From assembly GCA_010015655.1 (NCBI GenBank), contig ML976664.1, positions 345,706 through 409,705 on the forward strand: a stretch of DNA of 64,000 nucleotides, written 5' to 3'. A model generated the notes under the pieces. That model did no database searches. It was not told where the DNA came from and was given only the letters and a program-made list of their open reading frames with translations. The stretch comes from Bimuria novae-zelandiae CBS 107.79 (taxonomy: Eukaryota > Ascomycota > Dothideomycetes > Pleosporales > Didymosphaeriaceae). Position numbers and translations under genes: made by a program. This document shows positions 11,355 to 22,935 of the stretch, in pieces. Positions within the stretch are counted from its first letter, which is position 1; each line of letters begins with the position of its first letter.

Positions 11355-12144
11355 TTACAACATCACCGCCAGCAGACCGGCAACCACTGCGGTCCCTAAC
11401 CATGCGCGCGGCTCCATTGCACTTGCCGCACCCGGATAGTCACTCGGCTTGCTAGTCGGCGTTGCACTCGCACTTGGCGTCGCACTCGCACTTGGCGTCG
11501 CTGTCGCGTTCGCGCTACCAGTCACGTTTTGTACCCGTATCCAGTTCGCGGCCAAAGGCTTCAGCCCAGTTGCGTTGACAAAGCCTGCGACATCCCAGCC
11601 TATACGGGTCTGCAACAGACTCCTGTATCTCGCCGGAATGGTGAAGTTCGCGGGCTGCTCGAAGAGAAGCAGTGTGTACTTGTGCGCTGTATCGTTGACG
11701 GGTGGTGAGGGCTGCAGGTACGGAGCGAGATCGAGAGTCGGGTTCGAGAGCTTGAGGTGTTGGGTATCGGTCGACGGTTGTGTGACGTTTGCGGTGAGCC
11801 AGTGGAGGAGCTGCACGCGGGTGCCATTGCGGGGTACGTCGGTGTCGACGAGCATGAGGATTCCGTTTCCGTTCTGTGTCCAGACGGGGGTGGAGATCTC
11901 TGAGGGTGCATCCGCGGTGTCTGTTCGGTAGTCAGTACGTGATAGCTATGAAACAATTGATAAACGTGGTGGGTGGTTTACCTGCGCGCGGTATCAGCTC
12001 GCCCGGCGGGCTGACTTCGTTTTCACCCCAAGTCACGTCCAGGTCCGGCGAGGCTGCCACCGGAAAGCCAGGCGCGACGGTCGCACTTACGCCTCCGGCC
12101 AGCACACATAGACTCGCGAACCAATTAACCATATCCGCAGACAA
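11355..12144 (-). CDS. Secreted, probably GPI-anchored PEBP-like protein
   Basis: Two exons, 12144-11982 and 11920-11355, are joined across a 61-bp intron (GTAAAC, branch CTGAC, CAG) and give 242 residues. The start may also be the second Met, four codons in. Residues 5-21 (MVNWFASLCVLAGGVSA) form a signal peptide. The body matches the phosphatidylethanolamine-binding fold: LDVTW, PGELIP, GILMLVDTDVP, LLHWL, YTLLLFEQP, then a FTIPARYRS helix and NWIRVQN. A Ser/Thr/Ala/Pro linker with repeats (ATPSASATPSASATPTS) precedes a hydrophobic tail (WLGTAVVAGLLAVML), as expected for a GPI anchor. Several N-X-S/T sites are present. Ligand and role are unknown; fungal members of this group are usually annotated as PEBP-like. 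No RIP damage. Confidence 0.85.
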
Positions 12145-12929
12145 AGAATGTAGTGGGTATCGATAAGAGCGAGCGAACGAAACGAATGGGGTCCTGCAGG
12201 CGTTGAGGGATGGAAGCTTTTGCAGCGCGACGGCGGCACATGTGCTTATTTAGGGGCGTTCTTAGGCTGCAAACTCCGCCCGGCCACTGGGGTCCCGTTG
12301 AGTTGATTTCGCCTCGGGAACGAGAATAAGTGGAGAGGCACTCACGCCACGTGGGGGCCTTTCACAGCGTGTGGGCCTTTGCTGGCAAAATGAGCCGGTT
12401 CGTCCTTGCCGTGCCGTGCCGTAGTGGAAATAAGTGTAGTAGGAGAAGACGAAGTGGAGCGCTGCGCCGCCCGTTCCCCAGCTACCAGGCGCGTTGGCGC
12501 TTGACATTCTGCTAAACTGGTTGCTGGGCGCAGAGCTGGCCCCGGGTACCTTGCAGGAGTCCTGTCTAGACCGGTGAACCTGAGGCAGCAAGTCACACTA
12601 ATGGATGCTGCAGGATCACGCGACGCGACGTTCATGAAACGATGCAATGTGCTTGACGATGGAAGCGAGGCGAAAAGAGTGATGGGCTGCTTCGGCAGGA
12701 GGTTCCGTCTCCCTATGCTAGGGAGCTCCTTCCTCGGCGGTCGCGACAATGTTCATGGTGCATAGAGGGAGATTCATGTACGCTGGGACGTCGCGCAGTG
12801 CGTACTCCCAAAACCAAATGCGTATTGAGAAGGAAAAGTAAAGACGAGAGTAATCTCTATCGCCCATATGGTACAGCTCTGCAAACAAATCGCTCATTCA
12901 AAGAAATCGCCGGGGTACGGCTTGTGTCC
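12145..12929. other. Intergenic stretch
   Basis: Overlapping short open frames on both strands (12262-12591, 12342-12749 minus; 12574-12765 plus) show no domain. It contains the promoter region of the PEBP gene (minus) and downstream sequence of the Ser/Pro-rich gene. A small GTGCC repeat occurs near 12406-12421. Confidence 0.55.
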
Positions 12930-13763
12930 TCAAGTCTTCTTTCCATCTCGACTGCCAATATACTGATACGCCAACTCGACCGTCCCTATGTCGCGATCAT
13001 TGGCCAGCTCCCTCGGTTTCCGCTTGACCAGCTCCGTCTCCTCCAACAGCGTCTCGCGATCGCTATCCACCCGCTCTCGCGACTCCGACTCCGGCACCAT
13101 CGAGATCCGATGAGCTGCGCGACTAGTGCTCCTCTCCTCATATCGCAATGTAGACCGGCTGCTGCATCGTTCATGGACATGGAAGGCTCCATTTAGCGAT
13201 GGGCTCGATGGTGATGACGCGAGCACAGATCCTCTCCTCGAAATAGATAGCCGTAATCGCGACGTCCGCTTCGGCTTGTCTCCATTCCCGGCAACAATTG
13301 TGGTTGTGACAACGTTCATCGGCAGCTCACGAGGACTGTCATAGAGTGCGCTGGTCAGGAAATCGGAAGGCGCTGTGTTTCTCCGCGACACTGGCCGTGG
13401 CTTCCTCAGTGTACTGGGCGGCGACGAAGTAGATGAAGACGACGTGTTCCGTGATCGGTTTCTAGGATCCGCGGGAGAGTGTATAAAGGTCTCGGTTGTG
13501 GGTGTGAAGAGTGCAGATGGGACGGGAGGCGGCGACGCAGGAATCGGAGGAAGCGGATCAAGGGAAGGTTTGGTTGTACATGAAGGAACTGCCGACGATG
13601 CATTGGATGGGAGTCGTGACAACGGTGCCCTGGGACTGGATGTTCGCGAGCTGGGCGTCGAGCTCGTCCGCCATTTCTCTTTCCACCTCTTTAGCGTCTT
13701 CTTGAGTCCTGTACCCTCTTTGCCGACGCCTGTTGACGGCAAAGTCGTTTTCGTGTGTGGCAT
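12930..13763 (-). CDS. Ser/Pro/Arg-rich hypothetical protein
   Basis: A single open frame of 277 residues starts at ATG complementary to 13761-13763. Residues 20-35 (LKKTLKRWKEKWRT) form a basic amphipathic helix. The rest is low complexity, rich in Ser, Pro, Thr and Arg (SSSSTSSPPS near residue 112; RLRLSISRRGS), with a more ordered acidic end (ETLLEETELVKRKPRELANDRD). No membrane segment or known domain is visible, and most of it is probably disordered. A second minus frame (13929-13558) overlaps the N-terminal part and is also open, so the 5' exon structure could differ. Length and lack of stops support a real gene, but low complexity on GC-rich DNA can mimic one. Confidence 0.6.
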   Translation of the reverse strand: MPHTKTTLPSTGVGKEGTGLKKTLKRWKEKWRTSSTPSSRTSSPRAPLSRLPSNASSAVPSCTTKPSLDPLPPIPASPPPVPSALFTPTTETFIHSPADPRNRSRNTSSSSTSSPPSTLRKPRPVSRRNTAPSDFLTSALYDSPRELPMNVVTTTIVAGNGDKPKRTSRLRLSISRRGSVLASSPSSPSLNGAFHVHERCSSRSTLRYEERSTSRAAHRISMVPESESRERVDSDRETLLEETELVKRKPRELANDRDIGTVELAYQYIGSRDGKKT

Positions 13764-14555
13764 CCTTTCCTAAGCTCGACAAGGTACTCTGCAATTGCTT
13801 TGGAAGCTTGGAAAACCGTGACGATATCCCCTCGAGTAACCGTACACGCGATGGAACAAAAGGCAATTCCACGTGGGACGGGGCGAAGCGCAACGGCACC
13901 CTCTTATCACAGCGACCCGTCCCTGGCACAAGCGTGGACTAATAGTCGGGAAGCTGGAAACGGTGCCCTGCTCGGTTATGCAGGGATCTAAAGTGATGGG
14001 TGGACTCGGCTAACGCTCTTCTGGAATATTTGAGTCCGTGAGGCGTCGGACTGCGTGAACGTGCACCTCGTCTGACTGGGGTCCAAATTATTGGCAACCT
14101 CCGCACGGGAGACATGAAGACGACGGTTGGGCGAAGCTAATTAGCGGTCCGTTGTTAACGCTTGGGATGGGGTGCATAACGAAAGCCTAAACTGCAGTTA
14201 TGGATATATCGATAACGCCTTTTGCTTGACACCAGAAGAACGTCTCTTCTGACATGGGAGGGGTGAAGGGTCAATGGAGTTCATGTGAATAAGATCTTGG
14301 CGCGTCCGTAGAGCCCCTTCGTGCGGCCCCAAACACTTGTTGATAGGGTGGACTTGTACAGCTGCTATCCATCGCCGGTGTCCGTCAAAGCAGATCCCGG
14401 AATCTCGCCCCCCGCATTGCTGGCTGTCCGTCCTGCGCGAGTCCGCCGGCTTCGAGCGCTCGCTTTGCCGCGTTAATGTTGCCAAGGGAAGGCGTGTTGA
14501 TCGAAACCTTATTGCCTCCGTACTTCGTGACACAAAATTTGATCGCGCCATCTAC
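13764..14555. other. Intergenic stretch
   Basis: It separates the 5' end of the Ser/Pro-rich gene from the 3' end of the carrier gene. The open frames (14198-14551 minus, 14337-14852 plus) overlap the carrier or each other and show no domain. Nothing else was found. Confidence 0.55.
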
Positions 14556-15703
14556 CTAGCTTATAAACCTCATGGTAAGTTCGACCCTGCAGCGTATCAG
14601 TGTCGTGCATGTGTCACTACCAATCTGTGGGTGAACTCACGTAGCGAACGTGCCTGCGCTAACAGGCATAGCCCTCAACAGTGTAGGGCCGATTCCTCTC
14701 CAGAAACCACCGAGGCCTTCCGCCTTGAACGTCTGGGCAAAGCAATCGCGCATGGTCTTGTACTTTTGTGTTTCACCAAAGCCATCCGTCTGCATCTTGC
14801 TCTTGATAACGTCCCACGGATAGCTACAGAGCCAGAGTGCCTCGCCTGCTAGACCGCCGTACAGAGCCACCTTGAGCGTGCTGATCTCGTCTCGTTTGAT
14901 GTTGTTGCGCTCTGCATCTTTGTTCATCATGTACTCAAAGGCGGCGAACCAGGCACCATAGGCATTGGCCTCACGCAAGAGCGTCACAGCTGTTCCTCGG
15001 TAGAGACCCCGAATTCCCTCGTGGGCTGTAAGCTTCTTGATACAATCAACGGGCCCATTGTAAATGCGAGCTGCACCATGAGGCTGCGTCTGTAGGCGGA
15101 TACGGATGTGCTCGATAGGGCTCGACAAGACTGTATTCGTGATGCCCGCAAAGGAACCAGCTGCGTAGTACTGCATGTAGCTGAGGTCACCAGAGCCCGA
15201 TTTTTCCAGATTCCGAGTCTCGAACAGACGGCGTGCATAGTGAAATCCGCCAAACTGGACTGACACACAGGCACCGATACCAATCAAAGGTGTCAATGTA
15301 CCCTTGTAGAAAGCCAGGGCTCTCTCGTTTTTGTAGATTTGGGTTGCAGCATCGAGGGCGCTTGAGTACTGCGAAGTGGTCTGTAACCTGACCTTGACGA
15401 TATCGAAAGGTTGACCTGGCTTGAGTCAGTGCTGCTCGTACCGATATCGGACTATATGCCCTCCCATCAATTGTGGATACTCGCTTGCAAACTGATAACC
15501 GCAGTGTTTTAACAAAAAAAGTTTGTACACTGGTAAAAACGAACATCCACAGAGCTGGCCGTCTGGATTCAGCCCAACTTCTCGAAAGTCTTTCACGTAC
15601 CGATAAGCACTTGAGCAACGCCGCCCACCGCACCCGCAAACAAATCCTTCAGCGTCCTTTGAAGCCCATACTCCGGTGCCTCCAACTCAGTCTCAATGCC
15701 CAT
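14556..15703 (-). CDS. YMC1: Mitochondrial carrier (SLC25), Ymc1-like
   Basis: Three exons, 15703-15601, 15415-14641 and 14586-14556, join in phase to 302 residues. The introns are GTACGT...CTGACTCAAGCCAG and GTGAGT...CTGCAG. The last exon is only 31 nt (VELTMRFIS). All three carrier signatures are present: QPFDIVKVRLQ, SPIEHIRIRLQTQ and YPWDVIKSKMQ, each starting a repeat of about 100 residues with two membrane helices. The N-terminus (LKDLFAGAVGGVAQVLIG) is typical. The second repeat's SPIEHIRIRLQTQ resembles yeast Ymc1/Ymc2, carriers of the inner mitochondrial membrane linked to glycine/glutamate metabolism; other amino-acid or carnitine-type carriers remain possible. All key residues are kept and no stop is seen, so it is probably functional. 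Confidence 0.93.
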
Positions 15704-16432
15704 CTCTTGGAGTTTGTACTCAATCGCTCTCACTCCTTTTGGCCAACCTCCCGTCTCTTATAGACGCACGAGTCTCCAGCGGGGCACGGCGCGCGCAATT
15801 ATCAATCTCTTATTCTCAGAGAGGTGTGGTCAGAAAGAACAATTGACTATAGTCGACGGAGAATGGGGACGGCAATCAATGGTTGTGGGATCCGGCTTCG
15901 GGGAGTTTGCTTGGTCTCGCCGACGGCCAACTAAATTCTTTGGTTGACGTGATGGTGCCAAGACCCCAAAAGTGGGTCGCGAATCGTCCCTTCGGGACAA
16001 CAACGATGGTCATACTCTTGAATTTACAATTACGCTTACAGGGACAGCTTTTTAGTGTGTTTGGCATTCGGTATTCGAAAACGACACTTGAAAAATATTA
16101 ACTATATACGATAAGAGATGCTACGAATATACAAGAAGCCGTTCAGAAATGAACAGTCTAAACCAACCTTCTTCGACGCCTTCTAAGCTACTACCAGTGT
16201 AGCGTATCATGCAATTTTCTAGCGAAGTCCAGAGAAGACCACGCTGGTTCTATGCTCACTCTCTTAGACAAATCGGAGGTCCATGGGCATCTAATGCTCT
16301 CCATGACAGCGCGCCGCAGCGAAGAGGCAATGCCGACGCCGTGTATCGTCAGATTGATGGATTCATCAATCTGCTCATGCGTCCCATTATCTTACATATT
16401 CGTGAGTCCGGGTCTAAGTTGCGAACGATGTG
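15704..16432. other. Intergenic stretch between the carrier and Ras-like genes
   Basis: It holds the carrier promoter (minus) and the end of the Ras-like gene. The short open frames (15883-16101, 16209-16478 plus) have no domain and overlap other frames. No RNA gene was recognised. Confidence 0.55.
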
Positions 16433-17402
16433 CTACCAGCACCGGAGCCTCTTCCAAAAGCTTTGTTTCGGTTCATGATCTTCGCCATTCGGTGGTGTAG
16501 CTGACGAGCCTTCTTTTTCGCCCAGAGGTGGTAGGGCACCCGTTCTCGCAGGTTGTTTGGCAGAAGCGCCTCCAGATGCTGCTATTCGGCGTGCCTCGAC
16601 AACGCGGCGGACGAGCACTGTCCCGTTAGCCTCCCGCTTTGGCCAATCGTAGCTGTAACTTACGCGCAAATGTCTCCTCAATATTCACCATCTCTCTCGC
16701 ACTGGTCTCCATGAATCCGCAACCTCTCTTGCGCGCCCACTCAAGCCCCTCGGCGGCCTTGACCACGCGTGCCGATGACAGATCGCACTTGTTGCCCGCA
16801 ACAAGCTTCACCGGCGGCACCTTCCCCTGATCAATTCTGTTCTCCTCTTCCATATCAATCATCTCGGCAAAGTATTCGAGCCCCTCGAGGCTGTGCTGAT
16901 TCGTGATGTCGTAGACGAGGAGGAAGGCATCGGAACGGAGGTTTGAGGCGGCCCAAAGGGAGCGGTATTCTTCCTGGCCGGCCGTATCGGTGAGCATGAG
17001 GAAGTAGGACTGGCCGTCGACGGTGCGCGTGACCGAATATGAGTCTTCTGGGTGGTTGTTAGCACGGGAGTGCCTTCCATAAAGGTGCGACCGCCGAGGC
17101 GCAGCTGCTCGGTGGCCGCATGCGCATCGGCATTGTATGCGGTATGGAGACGTACCTATGGTTGGATCATAACTATTGCCCGCTTCGTCAGCCCAGCGTG
17201 CTTCGAATGCCACGACTCAAGCCGACATGTCAACTTACTCATGCGTCCATTCACTCCTCACTAGCCGTAATGTGATCGAACTCTTTCCTATGCCAGCGTC
17301 AGCTGTCGTTTCGTCCACGATTGTGTTTGGTTTCGCTTGGAAAGACATACCGCATCCACCGTCTCCGCACACTGTGATCGTTATCCTGTTATCCGGATCC
17401 AT
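16433..17402 (-). CDS. Ras-like small GTPase
   Basis: Five exons (17402-17351, 17287-17239, 17172-17156, 17047-16664, 16617-16433) join in phase to 228 residues. The introns start GTATGT, GTAAGT, GTACGT and GTAAGT; the third exon is only 17 nt. All G motifs are present: P loop GDGGCGKSS, switch I YDPTIEDSY, DTAGQEEY, NKCD and ETSA. This fits the Ras rather than Rho or Rab group. After the G domain comes a variable tail with Pro/Gly/Glu and a basic end, KQSFWKRLRCW. The final Cys is one residue from the end, so there is no standard CaaX box, although a Cys near a basic patch could still be lipidated. If the last intron were retained, the protein would end at RLAKAGG. A role in membrane signalling is inferred from family. 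Confidence 0.92.
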
Positions 17403-18642
17403 ATCCTACAACCCAAAAGGAAAAATATTATAACGAAAAAAGATCGTGTTGGTCGTGGAGAACGGCGAGCGTGGGTGGTGGGTTGGTCCCAGTCGCTGTC
17501 GCTGTCGTAGTTGTCGTGGCGTTCGCTCGTCGGGTCGCAATGCTTCACCCAATGACGGCTCGCGGAGTAGTGACGGCGCTCCGCACTTAGCTCACCAAGA
17601 AACAATGAATTGATGTCTCGGAGAGCCTATACGTGCGCGAAGTCGTTCGGTGCGGCGATGGCAAGTGTCGGTGTCGGGTAGACGCGCGAAAAGCAGCAAG
17701 ACGGGTGAAAATACGAGGCGGCACAGGAGCGTTTGAAGAAAAGCGCCGCCGTTGCTCGTCTGGAAGGTCTGCACCCTTGCAACCGCCCTCCGCCCACGGT
17801 TCATGCGCCCACGATCCCGGGACTTTTTTTTACCTTTTCAAATCTTAATTTAAAATTGGCTTGCCTGATGCCTGCGATGGTCGACACACACGTGCGCCAT
17901 GCCTGTGCGTGCATGAGTAACTCGAAGGGTCATCGCTGCTGTTGACTGTGGTCCGTCTCTCCTTACGACACGGGATACGCCGCGAGGAACTGAAATGAAC
18001 AGCCCTTGGGCAGCAGAAGAGCGACCACACACACAGGACAACGGAAGGATCAGGCCAACCCCCACATCTCAAATACGATCGTTCGCAGGATAACATCTGC
18101 GCCGAGACCAACTCGTCACTCCAATCACTCCTTCGGTTGCCAGCCCCAGAGTAGTGCCGTGTTTCATCTGGCTCTATTCGTACATCAACTCAGCTATAGC
18201 ACAGTGTCGTATTCGAAGGATCAGACGGAAGAAGCCTCGCATCGTCGTTCCTATCACAATCCGCTATTAGAGGTACTCCAATCATCACGGTAATCGGCGA
18301 GGCTAACATGTATGCGATAGGATGCAGGCATACGCTCCACACGATCACGAAAGATTTGCGCTGGGGTGCCTGTCTGCACTTCAAGTGCCTCGAGGTACGC
18401 TCTGCTATCAACTATAGTTGGGGTTACCACTGCCTTCATCGCAACGTTCAGCAGTTGCCGCTGATAAAGCTAGCCGAGTACGGGGCGAGGAACATATTGC
18501 AGGGGTGCCTCAGCCGTGCGCCAGCTATGAAGCCTCATCGCTATCCCTTCGAAGGCTAACCATACATGTCTAAAGCATCGTCTACTAAGAAGGCTTTGGA
18601 CTGGTCGATACTCGGCATATTTGTTTTGTATCAATTTTACGC
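17403..18642. other. Intergenic stretch upstream of the Ras-like gene
   Basis: Several open frames (17592-17804, 17845-18111 minus; 17633-17848, 18006-18293 plus) overlap and lack any domain, start logic or splice support. It contains the Ras-like promoter. Part of it could be decayed upstream sequence of the HET relic, but nothing aligns by eye. Confidence 0.5.
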
Positions 18643-19902
18643 GTGGCGCATTCACTTAATCACCAGAAAGAGGAAATTCGGCGTCTTCCCATCTGCCTAG
18701 AGAGCTGGGGCTCTGAGATGGCGGGGACATTCGGAGCTGTAGGCCTCCGCAAGGATCCGAAATACCTCGCTCTCCATATGCATGGGGAGACCTGCCACAC
18801 TAGCAGCGTGTTTCGTCAACGTTGAAGATCGGTCGGTTTCTTTCTCACGGAATCTAAACAACTCCCTGCGCCGTCTAAGATGGCACGCGTATCAATCGAA
18901 GCCACCCAAGAACTTAGCCATCTGGGCTGACGCGGTCTGCATCTCTCAGCAAAATCTAAAAGAAGGGCTAGACCAGGTACCGCTCATACAAAAGATATGC
19001 ACTCCTAGAAAGAAACTTAGGCGTAGTTCTTATTTCTGAACAAAAGATATGCTGTCAGTACGAATTACCGCTACCCGTGTGGGTGAGGTTTTCGAGAGCC
19101 AGTCGGAGGTACCTACTTTACACATCCAAATAACTGAAGACCTATTCGACCCCATTGGAGCTGTTCCTCGTCTGATAGAAATACTTCACCGAGACCCACA
19201 TTTCACATCCATTGTGCCTTTCAGCCGCGATGAAACTGCTGTGCACTTCGATCATATTCAGAAGGTCCTCAGGAGTGTCACTCTCCAATCTTGGTTCACA
19301 AGAAGATCAGTATTGCAGGAAGTGGTTCTGGCCCCAGCCGTGCAAAGATATTTCGGAATCACTGCAGTGGATAAGGAGATTCTCGCTAGTGCGATGGATT
19401 TGTACGCTGGCCGCATGGAAATAAGTTACTGCACTATATCCTAACCTGGTCACCACGGGCCACATCGGTGATTTCATTCCTTTTGGCAGAACTTCAACAT
19501 TATACGCTTTCTACGGGACACCAGGCGAAGCACAACGCACATTTTCGAGCTCTGTGAGGCGTTCGCGGAGTCTTCAAAAACCTCGTTGGAAGCTGATTGC
19601 GTCCATGCACTCCCAGATCTTACCAACCCGCCTTCTAACATCGTCCCATACTACACAATTTCGATGTGCAATCTATCGACAGACTTGTGTACGGACTATA
19701 TCGAGGCAACTCGCTCACTAGACTTCCTCCATTTCGCAAGTACCAGCAGCAGTCGGAGAGAAATGCCATCGTGGGTAGTCGATTGGACTCTGCTCCAAAT
19801 ACCTGGACGTGGCTTGCGGGGCTTTCTTGGCCTTTTTGTGCACCTCAAGCGGTCATACGGTCGCCCTTACGATGCCTTCCACATGACAGCAGCGGATCGA
19901 TG
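18643..19902 (+). pseudogene. HET-domain (heterokaryon incompatibility) pseudogene
   Basis: Ordered HET-domain pieces occur in more than one frame. KYLALHMHGE (about 18760-18790) stands for the usual yeALSYxWG. The frame then shifts to FVNVEDRSVSFSRNLNNSLRRLR and IWADAVCISQQN (18815-18960), the most conserved HET motif. An inserted 52 bp at 19001-19052 shifts the frame again. Later pieces are WFTRRSVLQEVVLAP (about 19295-19340) and the PSWVVDWT motif (about 19768-19791), ending at a TGA at 19900. The usual HET protein is one long frame of several hundred residues; here there are at least two frameshifts and one stop. RIP bias is absent, so decay was by other means. In the family the domain triggers cell death when non-self is sensed. 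Confidence 0.82.
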
Positions 19903-20108
19903 AGGGAATAATTACACTTCGCATTTGCGTAGGCTTCCGACGCCACGGCCTCAGTCACTTACGGAGCACACCGGATGGCGTCGGCTCGGTCCAGAGTACC
20001 TTGTGTCATTTAGATACCCTAACCTGGGTTTATCATAAGAATGAAGGTTTGCTGTCAAACAAGCTTTGGAAGTTAACATAAGGGCATTATTCATGATTCA
20101 TTACTACA

Positions 20109-21543
20109 TCAATTACCTGGACCCGTAAAGTTACCAATGAAAACAACAAGAATGGCGCAGTACGCAGCGCTAGCAGCGAACAGTTCGTGCCTCGCTGCCT
20201 TGGTCAACAGCGACATCGCCGCACTGAAAAGCAGAGTGAAGACAATCAGCAAGCCAACCGCATTAAGGGTATCTCTAGTGTTGGCGTCCAAAGCCGAAGA
20301 GTCTGTCGATCCCGACTCGTTACCAATGTGCGCAGTAGTGGATGTGAGCATATACATAGCAACGACAGGAACGACGAGCAGCGCAAAGATTACCAGAGTG
20401 ATGAGGATGTTAGCCAGTTTATCGATGCGCGTCGAACTGTACAGAGTGATGTACTTGTTCGTCGTCTTCGCTCGCAACTCGGGCGACTGGAAGTATCGCT
20501 TCGTAAGTCAGTGATCTGACCTGTTCAAGAAGATTGTGGACGTACCCCAAGTGGCGATGATGGATGCTCCTTCACTCCGAATCTGCGAAGCATACCACTG
20601 ACCCACTCGTCGAATTTGAAGATGGCTTTCTCAAGGCCACCATCGAAGCTGCCACCCTCGCGACCACTATTGCGTAACGAGACAGTGTCTTCCTTGCTGC
20701 GAATTGGTTCTGTCTCGGCATCCATGAGTGGCTTATGGTTATAGTGGAAACGCCGCACAGAACGATAGTTACGGTCGCTAGGCTTTTGGAAACTGTCTAG
20801 TGTGCGAGCTTTGATCAGTACTTCGTCGTACTCCATCAGCTTCGCCCTTATCTCCTTAAGTATTACTCTTCGCGTTCGACCATCATTTTCATCGCAAGCT
20901 CTATCGAACTCACAAGAGCGAAGACGACTGGGATCTTCATCGAAGTCATCCCAATCAATCTCGTCAAGCTCTCTCTCTAGGCCGGCGATGTCGTCTTGCA
21001 AATCAAGCAGTACTCGTGAATGGAGGTAGGTAAAAGATCGATAGAGGGAAAAGTTGGACTCTGAAGATTGGAAAGCCGCGAGCCTTGGGTAGCCGTTGGG
21101 AGTATTGTCCACTTGTATGATCAGCTGTGCTGTGTCGTGCGGCACGAGAAGCTTACACTGGCGCGTACTGATTTCCGTCACACCTGGTGGATCTGGTTCT
21201 GATCTGAACGAACCAGTCACTCGTCGTAAGAAAGTCGGTCGGGATTTCTCATCATCATCTTACTGTGCGTCAGTTGGGTGTTTCAGCCGCAGCTTTGGGA
21301 AGGCTGGTCGTCGAGGGCGATTTGTAACGTACGAGGCTGTGCAGGCGCCTCGTTCGTGGACGAGCGAGAGCGAGAGTCGGACGAGGAGCGACGCGAAGAC
21401 GCATCGTGCTCCTCGCCCATCTCGATGATGACATCGCCGCCGAGCGTGTGCTCAGTATCGGTCGGGGATTGGGGGCCCTTCTCAACATCGTTGACAAAGG
21501 TATCTCCAGTCATTCGACGTGTGGGTGTTGGTGTGGGGGCCAT
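20109..21543 (-). CDS. DUF6594-type membrane protein
   Basis: Three exons (21543-21333, 21219-20546, 20498-20109) join in phase to 424 residues. Donors are GTACGT twice; the second intron has branch CTGAC. The first acceptor (CGACGAG) is chosen because it keeps frame; CACAG nearer the donor would give a stop. The N-terminal 70 residues are Thr/Pro- and Ser/Arg-rich and acidic. Then come the family hallmarks GYPRLAAF, LYRSFTYLHSRVLLDLQDDI and a long helical region rich in Glu and Arg, followed by ELRAKTTNKYITLYSSTRIDK. Three membrane segments end the protein (LANILITLVIFALLVVPVVA, LNAVGLLIVFTLLFSAAMSL, LFAASAAYCAILVVFIGNF). The biochemical role is unknown. No damage is seen. Confidence 0.85.
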
Positions 21544-21881
21544 TTTGGCTAGGGCTGAGCGGCCTGCGCAAAGACGAAAAGACCAGCGAAAAGGGACAAC
21601 TTTTGAGATCTGACGAAATGGAACGACTTTTAGGCCGTCATTGATGAAATGAATGAAAATTTGAAGTGGCTGTAGCTGAGCAATGTGGCGAGTGAGCCGT
21701 CTAATGTACGAAATGCAGAGGAACCCCGCCGGTGAGCACTGGCGATGATCGCCGGCTCCGACCGACATGCGCCAGCCACCAGTCGATTACGGCTGCCTGA
21801 ACATCAATCTAACGGAATCCAACCATCCAGAGAAACCTGCACCACATGCCGCAGCATAGCCACGGTGCACGTCCCCTTCAT

Positions 21882-22360
21882 TCAGCCACTCTTTGGCTTT
21901 GGGGCGCTTTCCGCCTTCAATTTGTTCTCTCGTATCCATTCGCCGTTATTGTAAAGCGTGCCCTTGCGGACCAGCTGATATTCGTAGTAGTCGAATCGTG
22001 AAGGGCGTCCTTGGTGGATTTTGTAGATGCCTTTTGTGCGAATGCCGTTTTCGATTATGCCCATATGCACAGTTTGACCAGGCTTAAAACGTCCAGTGTC
22101 CTGTCCGTCATGAGCAGGTGCATTTGGAAAGAGGAGAGGAAATACTCACACGTTGAGCGAAGGGGTCGACGTAGACGCCGGACTTTTCCATTGGCGGCCT
22201 TTCTTGCTGCTCTGCAAGTTCCTCTTCCGACCACGAGGGGTCCAATTCTCTCTGATCGGACATATTGTCAGCCTGATTCGATGCGGCGAGGTCTCAGGCG
22301 CTGTGTGCGACTTACGCATTGGTCCTGGGCGGGCTGAACATCTTCCTGAGTGGATGCCAT
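21882..22360 (-). CDS. Small hypothetical protein with a GRFKPGQTV-type domain
   Basis: Three exons (22360-22316, 22251-22150, 22100-21882) all join at phase 0 and give 121 residues. The introns are GTAAGT...GATCAG and GTGAGT...GGACAG. The N-terminal half is acidic (ELDPSWSEEELAEQQERPP). The C-terminal half begins FKPGQTVHMG and continues KGIYKIHQGRPSRFDYYEYQLV and NNGEWIRENKLK, a pattern like a small beta-barrel (SH3/KOW-like) with conserved aromatic residues. This pattern is common in small fungal proteins, but I cannot name a family. It is divergent from the caspase-like gene, 575 bp apart. No signal peptide is seen. Confidence 0.72.
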
Positions 22361-22935
22361 ATTTCAAGAAATGATAATGATGCGAGGCGAGCGGGGTAGT
22401 AGGCTTGATTTGATGTGATGTGACTGGAGAAGGCTGCGGCGTTAATAAGTATTCAGTGATACGGCTGTTGCAGGCCTCCTGCACACTGCCTTGCACTTCA
22501 CCAGCCGACTGTTCGGTGGTGAAGCACACTTGCGGCTGTGCATGGATGGTTCTATTGTCATCATTGCCTGCTCCCGGGTGGAACTGCGCATTTTTGTCGC
22601 ACTGTCACCTTGCGATTGATCCATGACGAAGTTCCTCCTCCATAATCAACGATGGTCACCTCTCGACTGATATCAAAAATTCATTAGAAATTAACTTTAC
22701 CATAGACTAGCTTCAAATAGAAAGAAGAACGGGAGGAAAAGACGATGTTGTTGGCCCCCAAACTAGGCGCCTAATTTAGTCAGCCGTGATTGCCTCGTCT
22801 AGACTGCTTCTGTGCCCTCCTTCCCAAGCGGCCCGTCCCACCAATTCGGGGCTGAACTGCTCTACATCAGCGTACGGACAAAATGGAGGCACTTACGAAC
22901 CTTTCTCCTGCCTTAAAGCCTGGTGTCCTTGGATT
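22361..22935. promoter_or_regulatory. Divergent intergenic region
   Basis: This stretch separates two genes read away from each other (22360 minus, 22936 plus) and must carry both promoters. No clear TATA or CCAAT arrangement could be assigned. Open frames crossing it (22420-22626, 22442-22624) have no domain. The caspase-like frame stays open upstream to 22786 without an ATG. Confidence 0.5.

Noticed and set aside
13375..13773. 132-codon plus-strand frame
   Set aside because: It is the complement of the Ser/Pro-rich gene and shows no domain or start context.
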